Shown piece by piece: positions 25,021 through 36,270 of a stretch of 64,000 nucleotides of DNA. The position numbers and the translations under genes were made by a program. Each line of letters opens with the position of its first letter. Positions within the stretch are counted from its first letter, which is position 1. A model generated the notes under the pieces. It had not been told where the DNA came from. It did not search any database and was given only the letters and a program-made list of their open reading frames with translations. This DNA is from Bryoerythrophyllum caledonicum (Eukaryota > Streptophyta > Bryopsida > Pottiales > Pottiaceae), in the NCBI GenBank assembly GCA_963971425.1, contig OZ020518.1, positions 18,666,990-18,730,989 of the forward strand, read 5' to 3'.

Positions 25021-28000
25021 ATGGACCCGTCATCAACTCAACGGTCTACCCGATCACCCAAATTCTCTGGTGGCACAAGTTCACATCCGGACGCGGATGT
25101 TTCGGTGGCGGATGAGGTGGATTGTCACCTACATCTTAACGAAGATGAGCTTCGTCAACACCATAGGGTAAATTGTATCTTTGCTATAGACAGCCTACGC
25201 ATTGCACCCAAGGCTTCCTCTCGCTTTGATGTGCCGTTGTGCAGGCTTGTGTACATGCCACTTGTCCGACCCACAATGTAGTCGGATATTAAGCGGTTGG
25301 AGGCTGAATTTACTCATGGATATCGTCCTGGATCTACCGTGTTTTACGTTTCTATTTCCAATGACCTCGGTGAGTACTATAAGAAACCCGTGTTTTTTGT
25401 AACGCGTTGAAAAACATGCCTGAACATCAAAATGAACATGCTGTGACATCAATGTTGATGTCACCTAAAATCCGTCTACCTTGACAGGCAAAAAACGTCC
25501 AAAATTTTGGGTGACATGGTTGATTTGGGGTTGTCAACCTCTTGACATCCAAATGAACGTGGTCTAAAAGACTTTGGAAAGGGCTCCGCGTGGAGGGGGC
25601 CCCACGTCCACATAAACAAATCCTTCATCAGAGCAATGCCACGTAGGATTTTTTTCATCCAACTCCATTTTCATAGTGGCAGTGATGTGGAATTTTGAAT
25701 TTGCTGACTTGGACCTCTCAATTTCTGATGTGGACAGTCTACGTCACCTAACGTCATGGTTTTAGGGCATATTCTGTCCACACAGGGCTGTTACTTTTGA
25801 CGTTTGTTATGACATGTTCGGGTTCTTAATGACATCGATCCTGACGTTGGCGCGTTCTGCCTATATGTTGTCAATGACCTTTTTCATGTCGGAGTTCATG
25901 TTCACTTGAACATCTAGCATGTTCTTGCGGACGTTTTTCTAAACATGTTTCTAAAAATGATCAAAACCCTAATGAGTGTGATTTGGCGCTTGCTCGGGCA
26001 ATTGATGAACGAGCATGGGCATTCCGGAAGGATTTAGGGTGCCTAAAAATTGTTCTTCAGACTACGTCATCGGTGTGCGACGACCTAGGTTAAAGCTTCA
26101 GCGCTCAAGAGGATCTACAGAACTGGAATTCGGGGCTGTGTGGATGGGAGAGCTGCGGTTTGCAGCTTGGCGCGACCTGCACCACAAGGAGGAATTTGGC
26201 GCGAAGATGATTGCAAGGTAGAGCTCCGCGCAAGTTCGTGTTAGAACCACATACCTGCAGTTCAATGCGAAGACCTCACGACATGCTTCACGAGTTCTAA
26301 GTAAGTGGAGTACATACCGGCCTTGCTGCTGCAGCGCCTCTCCGCGGTGGCGAATACCGAACTTGGCTATGGCTAGGGTTTCCTGGCCATGGCTGAGGTC
26401 AGCTATGGCTGGGGTTAGCCGGCTATGGCCAAAGCTCCCCTTGCCATCGATCTTCTTCCCTTTGAGCTCTCCCCTTGCCGTCTGGATCTGCCGTAGATCA
26501 CCTTCCTTGCTCCCAGCTAGCTCCGTTGTCACTGCTCCATGGCTCCCACCATAACCGTCGCCATAGCCACCGCCATAGCCGCCGTTGCTTTGTTCCATCA
26601 CCTTCAAGTTGCCTCTTTCTACTCCTTGTTGTTCTCCTAATCTCCTTCCTCTTAGCGTTGAAGTGAGCTTCGCCGCTCCCCACTTCCCACTTCTATCATC
26701 TAAGTTCAATTTGCTCTCACCCACACTCCCAAAACCAAAGTGTAGATGTTGTGGAGGTTGTTTTTCTGTAAGTCGTCCTTCGGCTCTTCCTTCCTTGCGA
26801 CATATTTCATCCACTACGGATGAAAGCTGCCCATTTCCTCACATTTTGGCTTTCGAGCACCGGGTTGCAGTCATTCCACAGTAAAATGAAATGCAACTGT
26901 GGCTGACGTGGACATCCCGTGTTTTCTATGACGTCACAGTCTGACGTGGTCACGTTTCTTTTGACGTCACCAAAAACGTGCATGTCTACGGTGACATCAA
27001 CGCGTTTTGTCTTTAACAAGAACACGTTTCATGCAATGTCAAACTAAATTTGAGGTACTGTAGCAATTTTTTGACTAACGTGTGACATCACAGAAAACAC
27101 AACACGTAATAGCGTTGACGACACTAAAAACATGGTTTTCTTATAGTGGAGGAGTCCTTTGTTTCCGAGGAGGATAAAGAAAAATGGGGCCCTTTGTGGA
27201 ACGCAGCCAATGATCGCTTTGAGTCAAATCTTTTGGCTACTCCCCAGTTGAGCTTTTTGAAGAATCGTAAACTCTTCATATGTGATGGAAATCATCGCTT
27301 CAAGGCATGGATGGGATATATTGAGAGAATGCATAATGCTGATGTAAACTGGCACATCTCCGTGGATTGCATTTGTTTGGATATCAAAGGCAGTGTCGGA
27401 TTGGCTCTTCATGTTATGCACGATATTAACAGGTGAGCATCATTCACTAATATCTTGCAATATTCATTCGGTACTTGCATCCTGGATTCATTGTTTGATT
27501 TTTGATTCTACTGTCCTTGTGTAGAGCCACAGAAAACTCACACGTCAAGACCAACTTCGTGCACATACTCCATCGAATTAAGGCGATTGGAAGTCAACCA
27601 CTTGAATCATTCAAGGATTTGTTGACTGCAGATGATTATCACAAGTGCTTGGCAAATCCTAGGAGAGGGAAGTCATGGTATCCATTAAAAGTCGATGTGT
27701 TTGTCTCTCTACTCTTTCGGGTAAGTATTTTCACTTTCAAGTTTTTTGGTTGTAAATGTATGCATTTACTGGTATTTTCTTATATTCTTACTTATTAATT
27801 ATGTTTGATATGGACTTATACCATTTCTCACCTCTTTAGCAATTGTTGATGGACCTCAGCAAGAGATTGCTGATGCATCAGATGAGGCTGCCAGAGTGTA
27901 CCACGATAATACTCCTGTGGAACTTCGGATTGACTCTGAGATTACCATTTCTATGCGAATTGCAGCAAAGGCAAAAATTCAGATGTACAAGGGTCAGTGG

Positions 28001-31000
28001 TCTAAATATTCGGCCGTTGCAAATCCAAAGCTTGGTGACCAGTTCTTTGAAGAGGTAAAAATGATTCTTGAGTATATTTGATATTTCATTTGAAGTGATA
28101 CATCTACATAGAGTGATTATTCAAAATAATTTCTCTTCTTGTAATTTCAGATTACAAAGCATTGGAGTTCGAATTCAAAACCAGAGATGACTTTGGATAA
28201 GTTACGGTTGATTGCAACTTCCAATGTCCCACCCCATTTCAAAGTTCGATGGCTTCAGTGGTGGAATTCTAGTAATGCCACTAGGGAAGCTCTCCACTTT
28301 CCTCCGAAAGGATTCAGCAATAAGGAGTTAGACTCGTGGTTAAACAAGGCATCATTTTGGGCCGGAGAAAGTTCTGTTTAGCAAATTTCTTTATTTCTGT
28401 GAATTTAGTTCATCATATTTTGGAATCAGTTCATTCATAAAATGCTTTCAACCCAGTTGAGCAAGTTAATGTTGCAAAATTTGATCATTGTAGCTTGAAG
28501 TCGCCATCTCTGAGGAGTTCGAGAGTGTACTTAAAGCCGACAAGCTGCTGCTGAAGTTGGACCTACCGGAGAGACCTCGATCTCCACAAGAGTTTGTGGA
28601 AGCATCGAGGGTTAAACTTTGGATGCATGCCTTTTCAACACTTTTAAGAAGCAAGACCACATTCTCAAGGTCAAAGGAATTTAAGAACCACAAGAATATT
28701 GACTTGGCTATGAAGCGAGTTGTTTGGAGGTGAGTTGGGTATTTTAGTGATATCAATTACAAATCATTGCCTTTAATTTATTTATCTGAATGTGTTATTG
28801 CAACTTACAGGTATTATATGAAAGAGCTCTTTGTTAAGGGTGCCCTTGAGAGACATCAGCTTCCATTGTTTCTTCAGACATGGATTGATAAAAATTCATG
28901 GCATTGTATGTTCACTCCTACTCAGCTTCAATTGTGGTCAACTTTGCATTTAAATGATGGATGTTGGTATCTCGATTGCACGAAGCCTTTTTGTCCATCT
29001 GAGGAGGAAGCGGCAAAGGCTTCTCATGACAACTCCGAGGTATCTGGAGTGGTTGGTGCCACCACTCAAACCACTGTTAACCTCAGTGATGAGGATATGG
29101 ACAGCGCTGGCGGGAGTACATTATCTGGGAAGGAGCACTTGAAGGTCCTTTCTAAGCGCACCAAGGAGGCTGAGAGAGAAGATCAAAGGAAAAAGAAAGA
29201 AGCAAGGCGGGTTGTGGAGAAAGCTCAGAGGGCTGCTGAATTGGCTACTGCGAAGGCAAAGGAGGCAGAGGCAAAGGCGGTAGCTCTTGGCTCAGCAAGA
29301 TCTGGCACTCTAGGAGATAGCCCCTCAACTGTTGGTGTGAGTCCAACCTCCTCAGATTCTTTATCTCGTCTACATTTGAAGCGAGATGCTACATTTGCAG
29401 GGCTATCAATGTCACGATTGGTTCAAGGTACTTCTCATGCACTTAAAGACATTGTGCAAGATACACAATTTGTCGATGAGTGCATTATTAATGCCTCTCT
29501 GCTCTCCATTGATGCACACCTTTCGAAGTTCAAGTCTTTTCCATCGGCATGGACAAACTTGCAGGCCTTCGTTGATAAGGTACTTTATTTTCATTATTTC
29601 TCTAATATTTTTGTCCATTCATTAATTGATAGTCAATCTAATTTCTATTTTTATTCCAGCACAAGCTTTTGATCGCCCTCGACATTTCTCAGGTCGTCCA
29701 AAGAAGACTTCTGGTGTTGATTTGATGGTTGTGGATATTCTGGAGAACTTGCCAGTTCCAAATATTTCCACGTCTATTCCGGCGTAGAATGTTTTGGATG
29801 AGAGGTTTGTGGATTTGATTTTTGACTTTGCCAACAATCACATCCATGACGATGGCGGCTTACTTCTCTTTCATGCTGATGATCAAAGTCTGAACTCCAA
29901 GTTGAAGGGCTTTATGAGAGCTTATCATTTCAAGATTTTCAAGGAGTGGATGGGTGTCAATCGGTTGCGTTTGACAAGTGCCAAGGATCCATTAAAAACT
30001 GTAAATATCCTGAATTATATAGATATTTTAATCCTTGTATTCGGATTTGAATTGTTGTTAGTCAGTTCGTTTCTTAATGTTTTTTTCTTTGCAGACACTT
30101 CGATTATGCATCAAGTTGTTAGTTCGAAATATCCCGAACTCCGCACCGTCTTTGTTTTCTTTGAAACCAGTTGACGAGTTGGAGGCTGTTGGAATCGACA
30201 TTGTGGCCGATGATGTGCTGCACAATTTCGTTACAAAAGACTCACAACTTATTCGGGACACTATTCCATAGAGAGGAGCACGGGAGAAGGACCCCATTCT
30301 TCTTCAGATGCTTATTGAAGCGAGTACTCATGTTGGAGACATTGTGATGGATTGTACTCCTTCAACTGGTATGTTGTCATTTCGTTACTTATTCTGATAT
30401 AAACTCTTTGGTGCAGTTGGGGTGTTTTCTCTAACTCATCTAACTGAAGTTTTTATTTACAGGTGCCTCCATTCATGCTTGTCATAAGGCCGGTCGCCAT
30501 GTTGCGGCGTTGGAGGATGATGGAGAGATTTTTAAGTCTATTTTGCAGCCGCTTGTTGTCTACGGGGTGAGCGACAGCTTGAAGAAGCAACGCATTCATG
30601 TAGAGCAGACAAGTGCTGATGATGATGAGGAGCTGATAGAGAAAGACGAGCCTATGATCGATATTGTTCCACGAAACCGATTCTGTGCGTAAGTCTTGCA
30701 TTTTGAATTTTAGTTACCAGACTCACCATTTTTCATGTAATTTTTATACATTTTTTTTATCTTCATTTGGTTTTGTGAATTTTGTTTCAATAGCTCACGT
30801 GTGAGGAAACCTAGAGATCGACAACACATTCTTTCTGATCGTTTGTTTTTTACTCCGGAGAAGTCATTTCACTTACCAGTATATGCAGAGGCGGTGGCTC
30901 AAGCATCTTTATTCACCTCGCGAACTTTTATCGCTCCTTCTCGCTTCACTGGAGATCCTAGAGTACTAGAATTTATGGATGTGTCAGCTGTAGAAGATAT

Positions 31001-31145
31001 TTAAGTTCTACAGCCTTCTATTGTGAGTGGAGATGTGAGTTGTGATTACTCTTCGCAGTCTTCTACCAGTATGTGTTCATTATCTCCTCGTGAATCTATT
31101 ACTGCTTTCGACGACGGCACTTCAACTTCATCTTCTTCTAGGTAG
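25021..31145 (+). pseudogene. ParB-like plus DNA-methyltransferase-like gene, multi-exon, decayed
   Basis: Exons read by eye: 25021-25374 joined after the CACTA-like insertion to 27149-27432; 27524-27720; 27840-28054; 28151-about 28380; 28494-28729; 28811-29579; 29660-30000; 30095-30368; 30463-30688; 30794-31145. Introns have GT...AG ends. The N-terminal part has LFICDGNHRFKAWMGY, like the DGNHR core of ParB/sulfiredoxin-fold proteins. A Lys/Glu/Ala-rich helix at 29.15-29.3 kb leads to GRPKKTSGVDLMVVD (position of a DPPY-like motif, degenerate here), GGLLLFHADD, and then GDIVMDCTPSTGAS with AALEDDGEIF, which resembles AdoMet-binding motif I placed last, as in beta-type N4/N6 methyltransferases. 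Premature stops lie at 25279, 29785, 30269 and 31002, and one-base offsets at the joins into 27840 and 29660. The fold calls come from pattern only. Confidence 0.6.
25375..27148. mobile_element. CACTA-like element inside the ParB-like gene
   Basis: The right end inverted reads CACTATAAGAAAACCATGTT and the left end reads TACTATAAGAAACCCGTGTT, matching CACTA-type termini with the first base changed on the left. The 3-bp duplication GAG flanks it (25372-25374 and 27149-27151), as usual for CACTA elements. Near both ends are repeats of TGACGTCAC/GTGACATCA type. At 1,774 bp it has no transposase. A GC-richer centre at 26.1-26.8 kb may be captured sequence. The host exon frame continues exactly across it (ISNDLGE then ESFVSEED). 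Confidence 0.75.
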
Positions 31146-31748
31146 TTATATCAATACACTATTTTGTGCTTGTCTAGTGACTTGACTTTCGCGAGTGACT
31201 TTACGGTGATGTACGTCATATATATATATATTTATAATGTAGTAGTGAGACTACAAGGGCCACTACTTTGGTTTTACAGTTTCTTGTTGTCATCCTTCCA
31301 TTCTATTTAATAGAAGTGCAATAGTTGAAATTTACTGAGTACTACATAAGTTTTTTCGCATATACTTTGACAATTTGCATGATTTAAGATCAACCGTGAA
31401 TAGACATCATTTAGTTTACTATTTAAAATAATTTAATTGTATAGACTATATAGATACATGATTAGAACAAAATTTAGTAATGTTTAAGCTGAATTGATGG
31501 TAGAGGATGGAATGCAAATTTCTGACTTTATCGATGTGTTTAATTGCATTTATTTATTCTGCTAGAAATATGCATTCATATTTTAGAAACTGCACCGTAA
31601 CTTCATTTTATTTTTGCAATATTCTTTTGTTATTTTCAAAAAACTCGCCCTAAACCCTAAACCCACTTTCACGGTGATAGGACCTTTATTATCCATTTGG
31701 TGTTTACTTCCACCTATTAGAGTTCTTCGGTTTAAAAAAAATATGAAT
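31146..31748. other. Right non-coding arm of the Mutator-like element
   Basis: AT-rich sequence after the ParB/methyltransferase-like gene, with an (AT)n-like TATATATATATA run near 31.22 kb and no recognisable gene. Confidence 0.5.
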
Positions 31749-31816
31749 CCATGCTCCCTGCTCTTCTTTTCCCTGCTCCCCGCTCTCTGCTCTAGGCTCA
31801 TGCGACAGCTTTCCCC
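31749..31816 (-). repeat. Right terminal inverted repeat of the Mutator-like element
   Basis: Inverted partner of 16341-16414; reading inward it starts GGGGAAAGCTGTCGCATGAG. It is followed outward by the second copy of the 10-bp duplication, GGTATTTGTC (31817-31826). Confidence 0.8.
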
Positions 31817-31826
31817 GGTATTTGTC

Positions 31827-32291
31827 TTTTTTATTTTGAATTGTTTCCGGGGAAAATCTATCCTTATAATATGTGAATTCAATGAATTGAATGGTGAGGT
31901 CTTGGTTTATGTGGTCGGGTGGTGGATTGTTATATGGTAAACCTCTAACGCAAAGTATATCCGGTTTGAGCCTAGCATTACAGTGACACCTTTGAGTCTC
32001 GCATGAACATGGAAGTAGCCAAGGAGGGACCGTATTTTCTTGTGGATTGTTATTAAAGGTGCCAACGTTCAGTAGTATAAAACATCTCGATTTGTTGTGG
32101 GAGGTGATTATTTTTTGGATTTCCCATACCGCTTTGTTGTGTCTTTTAACAATAAGGGAATGTATGTGGTGGTTTTGGCATTTGAGTAGAACATGAAGCC
32201 ATGTGTCGGGGTCCGTTGAAGGGCATATTGGACATGTTATGGATGGGAATCTTTCTATTCCAAAGAAGAGTTGCTTGCGAGCATGTCCCAT
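31827..32291 (-). pseudogene. LINE ORF2, CCHC motif and first half of restriction-like endonuclease
   Basis: CPICPSTDPDTWLHVLLKC gives a CX2CX8-9HX4C motif (about 32234-32178) of the kind found C-terminal to LINE reverse transcriptases. Downstream, KPDILCVRGLP...IQFIEFTYYKDRF...IQNKKDKY fits the PD...(D/E)-x-(K/T)...K...KY layout of the restriction-like endonuclease. In R2-type elements this enzyme cuts the target DNA to prime reverse transcription. The domain is cut at KDKY by the Mutator-like insertion and its remainder is at 16074-16330. Confidence 0.75.
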
Positions 32292-32484
32292 ATATTGGCC
32301 AGTACAAAATTTGATGAGGCATGTTATTTGTAAGTCTGATATGATGGGGTTTTTCCAAAAGTTTGTGGAGAGTTCATTGTCTATGTTATTATTATTGGTC
32401 CATTTTTCTATGTTAGGAATATTTTCGGCAATTGTGTCAAGGTTGTTGTAGAGGTCTTTTTTTTTGAGATATTTGTCCAGAAAT

Positions 32485-33582
32485 CTAATCGGGCTTTTGT
32501 CGGGGGTATCTTCTTTGGAAGGCCAATCTTCTTTTTGGAAGTAGTATGGAATGGCATGGGCGTGCTCGTGTGGGTCTTTGGCATTTTTGTGTGTTTTTTC
32601 TCGGCCTTCTTTTTGCTAGTTTATGAGCTTGTTCGTTGCCATCAATATTGGCATGGGCTCTCACTTTGTGAAGGGTTGTAATTTGTGTTCGGTTTTGTAA
32701 CATTTGGACCATAGACGTTAATATCGTTTGGTCTGGGTGGCTATTGTGAAGGGTAGGGTGTGTTATTTGGGTGTTTAGTAGGTAAAGTGCATTTATACAA
32801 TCTGTGAATATATGTGCGGGTTCATTGTTGTATTTTGTTGTGATGATTTGTAGTGTTTTGTAAATGGCCATGAGTTCTACTCTAAGGATATTTTGTAGTC
32901 CAAGAAGTCTTTTGGCTAGTTTAATTTCCTTGGTAGAGTTACATATGCCATAGCTTGCTTTTTCTCTGTGCCAAGAGCTCGGGCTAATTTGTTCTGGTGG
33001 TTTAAAAGAGCCATCGGTGTAATAACTGTGTGCGGGGTTAAATTTTGGTGTGGTATGAGCTGGATAATTTGGGAAGGGGGGCGGTGTGACGGAGTAGTTT
33101 AATGTATTATTGATATAGTTTAGTTTTAACCAATTTTTACTACGATTTATGGGGGTCTGCATAGGTGTCCGTGGGGCTGGTTTTGTATATAATCTGTGGA
33201 TGTTTAAATTGTCTGATATGGAGGTAATTTCGACAAGTTGCTCTAGGGTGCCAAAGGTTTGATTTTGATGATGGACACATAGTATTTGTAGTGTAGATGG
33301 CTCGATTCGGGGTTTTTTTAGCTCGGGTGGAATCGTAGGTTCTTCGTATGGTATTGAGTCTGCCTCAAATACTGCAATGATATAGAAATCTGGGAATGAA
33401 TTTGAGTGTTGGTTGTTGTTTTGGTACCAATTGTTGTTTGGTGTGATGATAATTGTGCTTGTGTTATTTGGGTCATGTTTGGCGGCAAGTCGAGCCCAAT
33501 GTATTGCTTGTTCTATTTCCTTATCGTTATGAGGGTGGGCTATACCATTACCGGTCCATTTGTAGTCAAAGGCCTTTCCCAA
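32485..33582 (-). pseudogene. LINE ORF2, RNase H segment
   Basis: An open frame of 365 codons. RNase H occupies about residues 187-324 (33024-32611), with the acidic active-site positions in YYTDGSF, ELMAIYKTL and IFTDCINAL and the terminal HKVRAHANIDGNEQAHKLAK. This enzyme removes RNA from RNA-DNA hybrids. The N-terminal 180 residues (WA..AAK.D..., IIITPNNNWYQN, FPDFYIIAVFEAD) are a linker I do not recognise. RNase H between reverse transcriptase and a C-terminal nuclease fits Dualen-type order. Confidence 0.85.
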
Positions 33583-33698
33583 GGATCCAAATATTTTGTC
33601 TCTTTCATAAGGTGAGTAGAGTTTTTTAAGTTTGGTAGAACAAGTGACCGGGGAAGAAAAGTATGATTGTTCGATGTTAAAAGATGAGATTAGTGAGT

Positions 33699-34873
33699 CT
33701 AGAATGGGTGTGGGTATTTGAGGGGGTCATTTTTTGGAATTTGGTATTTGTATCTTTGGTATAGCCAAATCAGTTCGGTTTCAAAGGATTGGGTCTTTAG
33801 TTCTATGTTTGTGGGAGTTTGTAGGTTTGTATTGTATTGATTCCATAACCATTGGAGTCGATTAATGGGAATAGTGTGTAAATGTCGGCCATTTTCTTCG
33901 TATATTTGTGCTTGGTTGTTATTTATTTTTATTGTGTTTGTGAATGTAAGGATATCATTTTCGGGATTGCATTCTGTTGTATTGATGTTTAAGAGTGGGA
34001 TAATTATGGGTGGTGTTACGGACCTTGAGTCTAAGAATTGTTCTTGGGGGTGGTGGGCTTGGATGATATTCAAGTAAGCTTTGTTATGAATTTTTTTGTA
34101 ATATTGTTTTAGTTTTTCAATGTTATGTGTGGAGGTATTGGTGTCGTGTCGTGGGAAAAGATCCCTTTGGGAAGCCATTTATTGTATGTATTCTCGTTGT
34201 GTTGCCATTGGCATAGATATTTTGTGTGGGTATTTTGTATTTTATTCTTGTCTGTATGTTGTATATGTTTATGTTGTGTGATGTTACTAATGGGGTATGT
34301 GATAGGATTTTTGGGAATGTATGTTGGAGGACGTAGGTGGTATGGATATGGGGGGTAAGGGGGATTGGTTGGTGGGGGGATATTTCTTGGGGTGATGCTA
34401 TTGTTGATGGTGATAAATGGGTCTTGAAGTATATAGGAGTATGGGTGTAAATTACAAGGGGTATGACATGTGGTGGGGCATGTTGGATGGCAAAAGAGTT
34501 GTTTTGCAACGTTTAGAGCACTTTTTAATAGTTTGGATGGGGTGAAGTGGTAGGCTTTGAAGTCCTCATTGTTCATGATGTGTGTGCCATTGGGTAAAGT
34601 AATTTGGCTTAATTCAAAAATATTTTTTGAGATGAGTTTTTGTAGAAGCTTTTGAGAGAGTTGAGCATTGAATGTGTTGTGATTTAGTGTTTCTTGACGC
34701 CATATTATTTCTAGTGATGTAGGATTGATGAGGAATTTTGGAAGCGTACTTCTAAGGTGGACTTTAGCTATTTGTTTTAATAAGAAGAATGTTCGTGTGA
34801 TTGGTGATCTTATGCAGTCACTTTTTTTAAATTCTAGGTATATTTTTGGCGCCCCCATATTGGGCAAGGACAT
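33699..34873 (-). pseudogene. LINE ORF2, region between RT and RNase H
   Basis: Two overlapping open segments on the element strand (34873-34109 and 34178-33699), Asn/Thr/Pro-rich in part, continue ORF2 from the reverse transcriptase toward RNase H. No named domain is visible. An internal HPTCPTTCHTPC run is Cys-rich but not a standard knuckle. Confidence 0.5.
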
Positions 34874-35099
34874 AGTGAGTTAATCCGTTATATATTTTCC
34901 CAAGTCTACCTTTATCATTTAAAGCATTTTGTAGTTGTTCTCCTATACATCTGAGATATGCGTTTATGAGGGAGAAAGCTTCAAGCCCGAATAGGTTATG
35001 TGGGAGTTGGGTTATCGCATTTGACATACATTTTGGCAGTCCACATATAGTTTTTTGGATGGCTATTATTTTTTTATCAAGTTTTTTGATAGTTGGCAT

Positions 35100-36270
35100 A
35101 GAGTATGCTACACTGTAGAAGCTGTATGCTACACCTGGGCGTAGTACGGTATCTATCATTTTTATTTTTTGTTTCATGGTGGCCGGACATGCTGTTAATT
35201 CTTTGCATTGTTTGATGAGTTTTGTGGTTGTAGTGTGTATTTGGATTTTCCATTTTAGTGAGGGGACAAGATTTGTACCTAGATATGTATATGGTTCATT
35301 TTGATGTAGTATAGGGATTGTTGATTGCGGTAGTTGATTTTAGAAGTTTGCATTAGGGCTTTGAAAGTGGTAGGGTTTAATTTGGATTTGTTTGGGCATC
35401 CAGTAGCAGTACATTTTGGGACACCTACGTCCATACCTGTCCATTTGCAATATCTATCAATTTTACTGAGTTGTATTTGAATAGATTTAATTTTGTTAGT
35501 TATGGCGGCGAGGTCATCAACGTATGCTGAAAGTTTATGGAATTTTGTAATGTGCCAAAAGCGTATCCATTATTTTGTCGTTCTAGCCATTTAAGTAGTG
35601 GTTCTAAGAATATAATGAATAAATATGGGCTAAGGGTGTCCCCTTGTATAGTTCCTCTTTGAATTGGTATAGGTTTTGTTTTTCCGAAGTGTTCACCGAT
35701 ACAGTAGGTGGATGATTGGGAGTATATGTTTCCGACAAGTGTAGTTGCATCTTTTGGGTAGCCAAGATCTGTCATTATTGCTAGTAGCCGAGCATGGTCT
35801 ATTGAGCCAAAGGCATTTTTGAAGTCCACGTATAATATGTATATATCTTGATTTGTAAACCGCGCGTCTTCTAATGCAGCTATTATAGTTTGTATTTGTC
35901 AAGTGGTACTTCTCTCTGCTCGAAAGCCTTCTTGGCTATTATGTAGGATTTTGAATTTTTCACTGTATGAGGATAGGATAGAGGTGAGTGTGCTAGTGAA
36001 GATTGTATATACTGTGTTAGCTAATGCAATTGGTCTATGGTTGGGTAGCATAGATGGGTCGCCTTTCTTATATAATAAAATTGTTGCGCTTGATTTCCAT
36101 GAGATTGGTATTTGTTTTTGTTTATAGCGGTGAGAGAAGAATAGGAATAATAATTTATGAAATCTTGGGGGCATGTTTTTTAGTATTGAGTTTGGTATGC
36201 GGTCTGGGCCTAGGGCTTTGTTGTTACCAAGGTTTTGGAGACATGTGTCGTATGTGGCTCTATTAAAGTA
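35100..36270 (-). pseudogene. LINE ORF2, reverse transcriptase
   Basis: Reverse transcriptase blocks appear in order: RPIALANTVYTIFTSTL, QEGFRAERSTT, DFKNAFGSIDHARL (first catalytic Asp), RGTIQGDTLSPYLF, EPLLKWLERQ, and AYVDDLAAIT (catalytic YVDD) near 35530. The frame is broken; for example a TGA follows ERSTT, and one frame change lies just before AYVDD. These blocks are characteristic of non-LTR reverse transcriptases. Confidence 0.9.

Larger units (their letters stand above)
16341..31816. mobile_element. 15.5-kb Mutator-like element with ParB/methyltransferase-like cargo
   Basis: The element is bounded by imperfect inverted ends of about 70 bp and flanked by a perfect 10-bp direct repeat. 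It lies inside the restriction-like endonuclease coding region of the LINE, and the LINE frame resumes exactly across it. Contents from left to right are a minus-strand SWIM-type transposase gene (20518-16940); a 4.5-kb middle region with palindromes, a 66-bp tandem repeat and an 18S rRNA fragment; and a plus-strand multi-exon gene (25021-31145) with ParB-like and methyltransferase-like segments, itself hit by a CACTA-like element. Both genes carry several premature stops, so this copy looks dead. Polinton was considered and set aside because no polymerase, integrase or capsid gene is present. Confidence 0.85.

Noticed and set aside
26098-26814. Minus-strand frame with a Gly-Tyr-rich stretch
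   Set aside because: It lies inside the CACTA-like element, has no domain, and both strands are open; at best captured sequence.
16341-31816. Polinton-type element, suggested by size and TIRs
   Set aside because: No polymerase B, integrase, ATPase, protease or capsid gene; the transposase is SWIM-type and the duplication is 10 bp.
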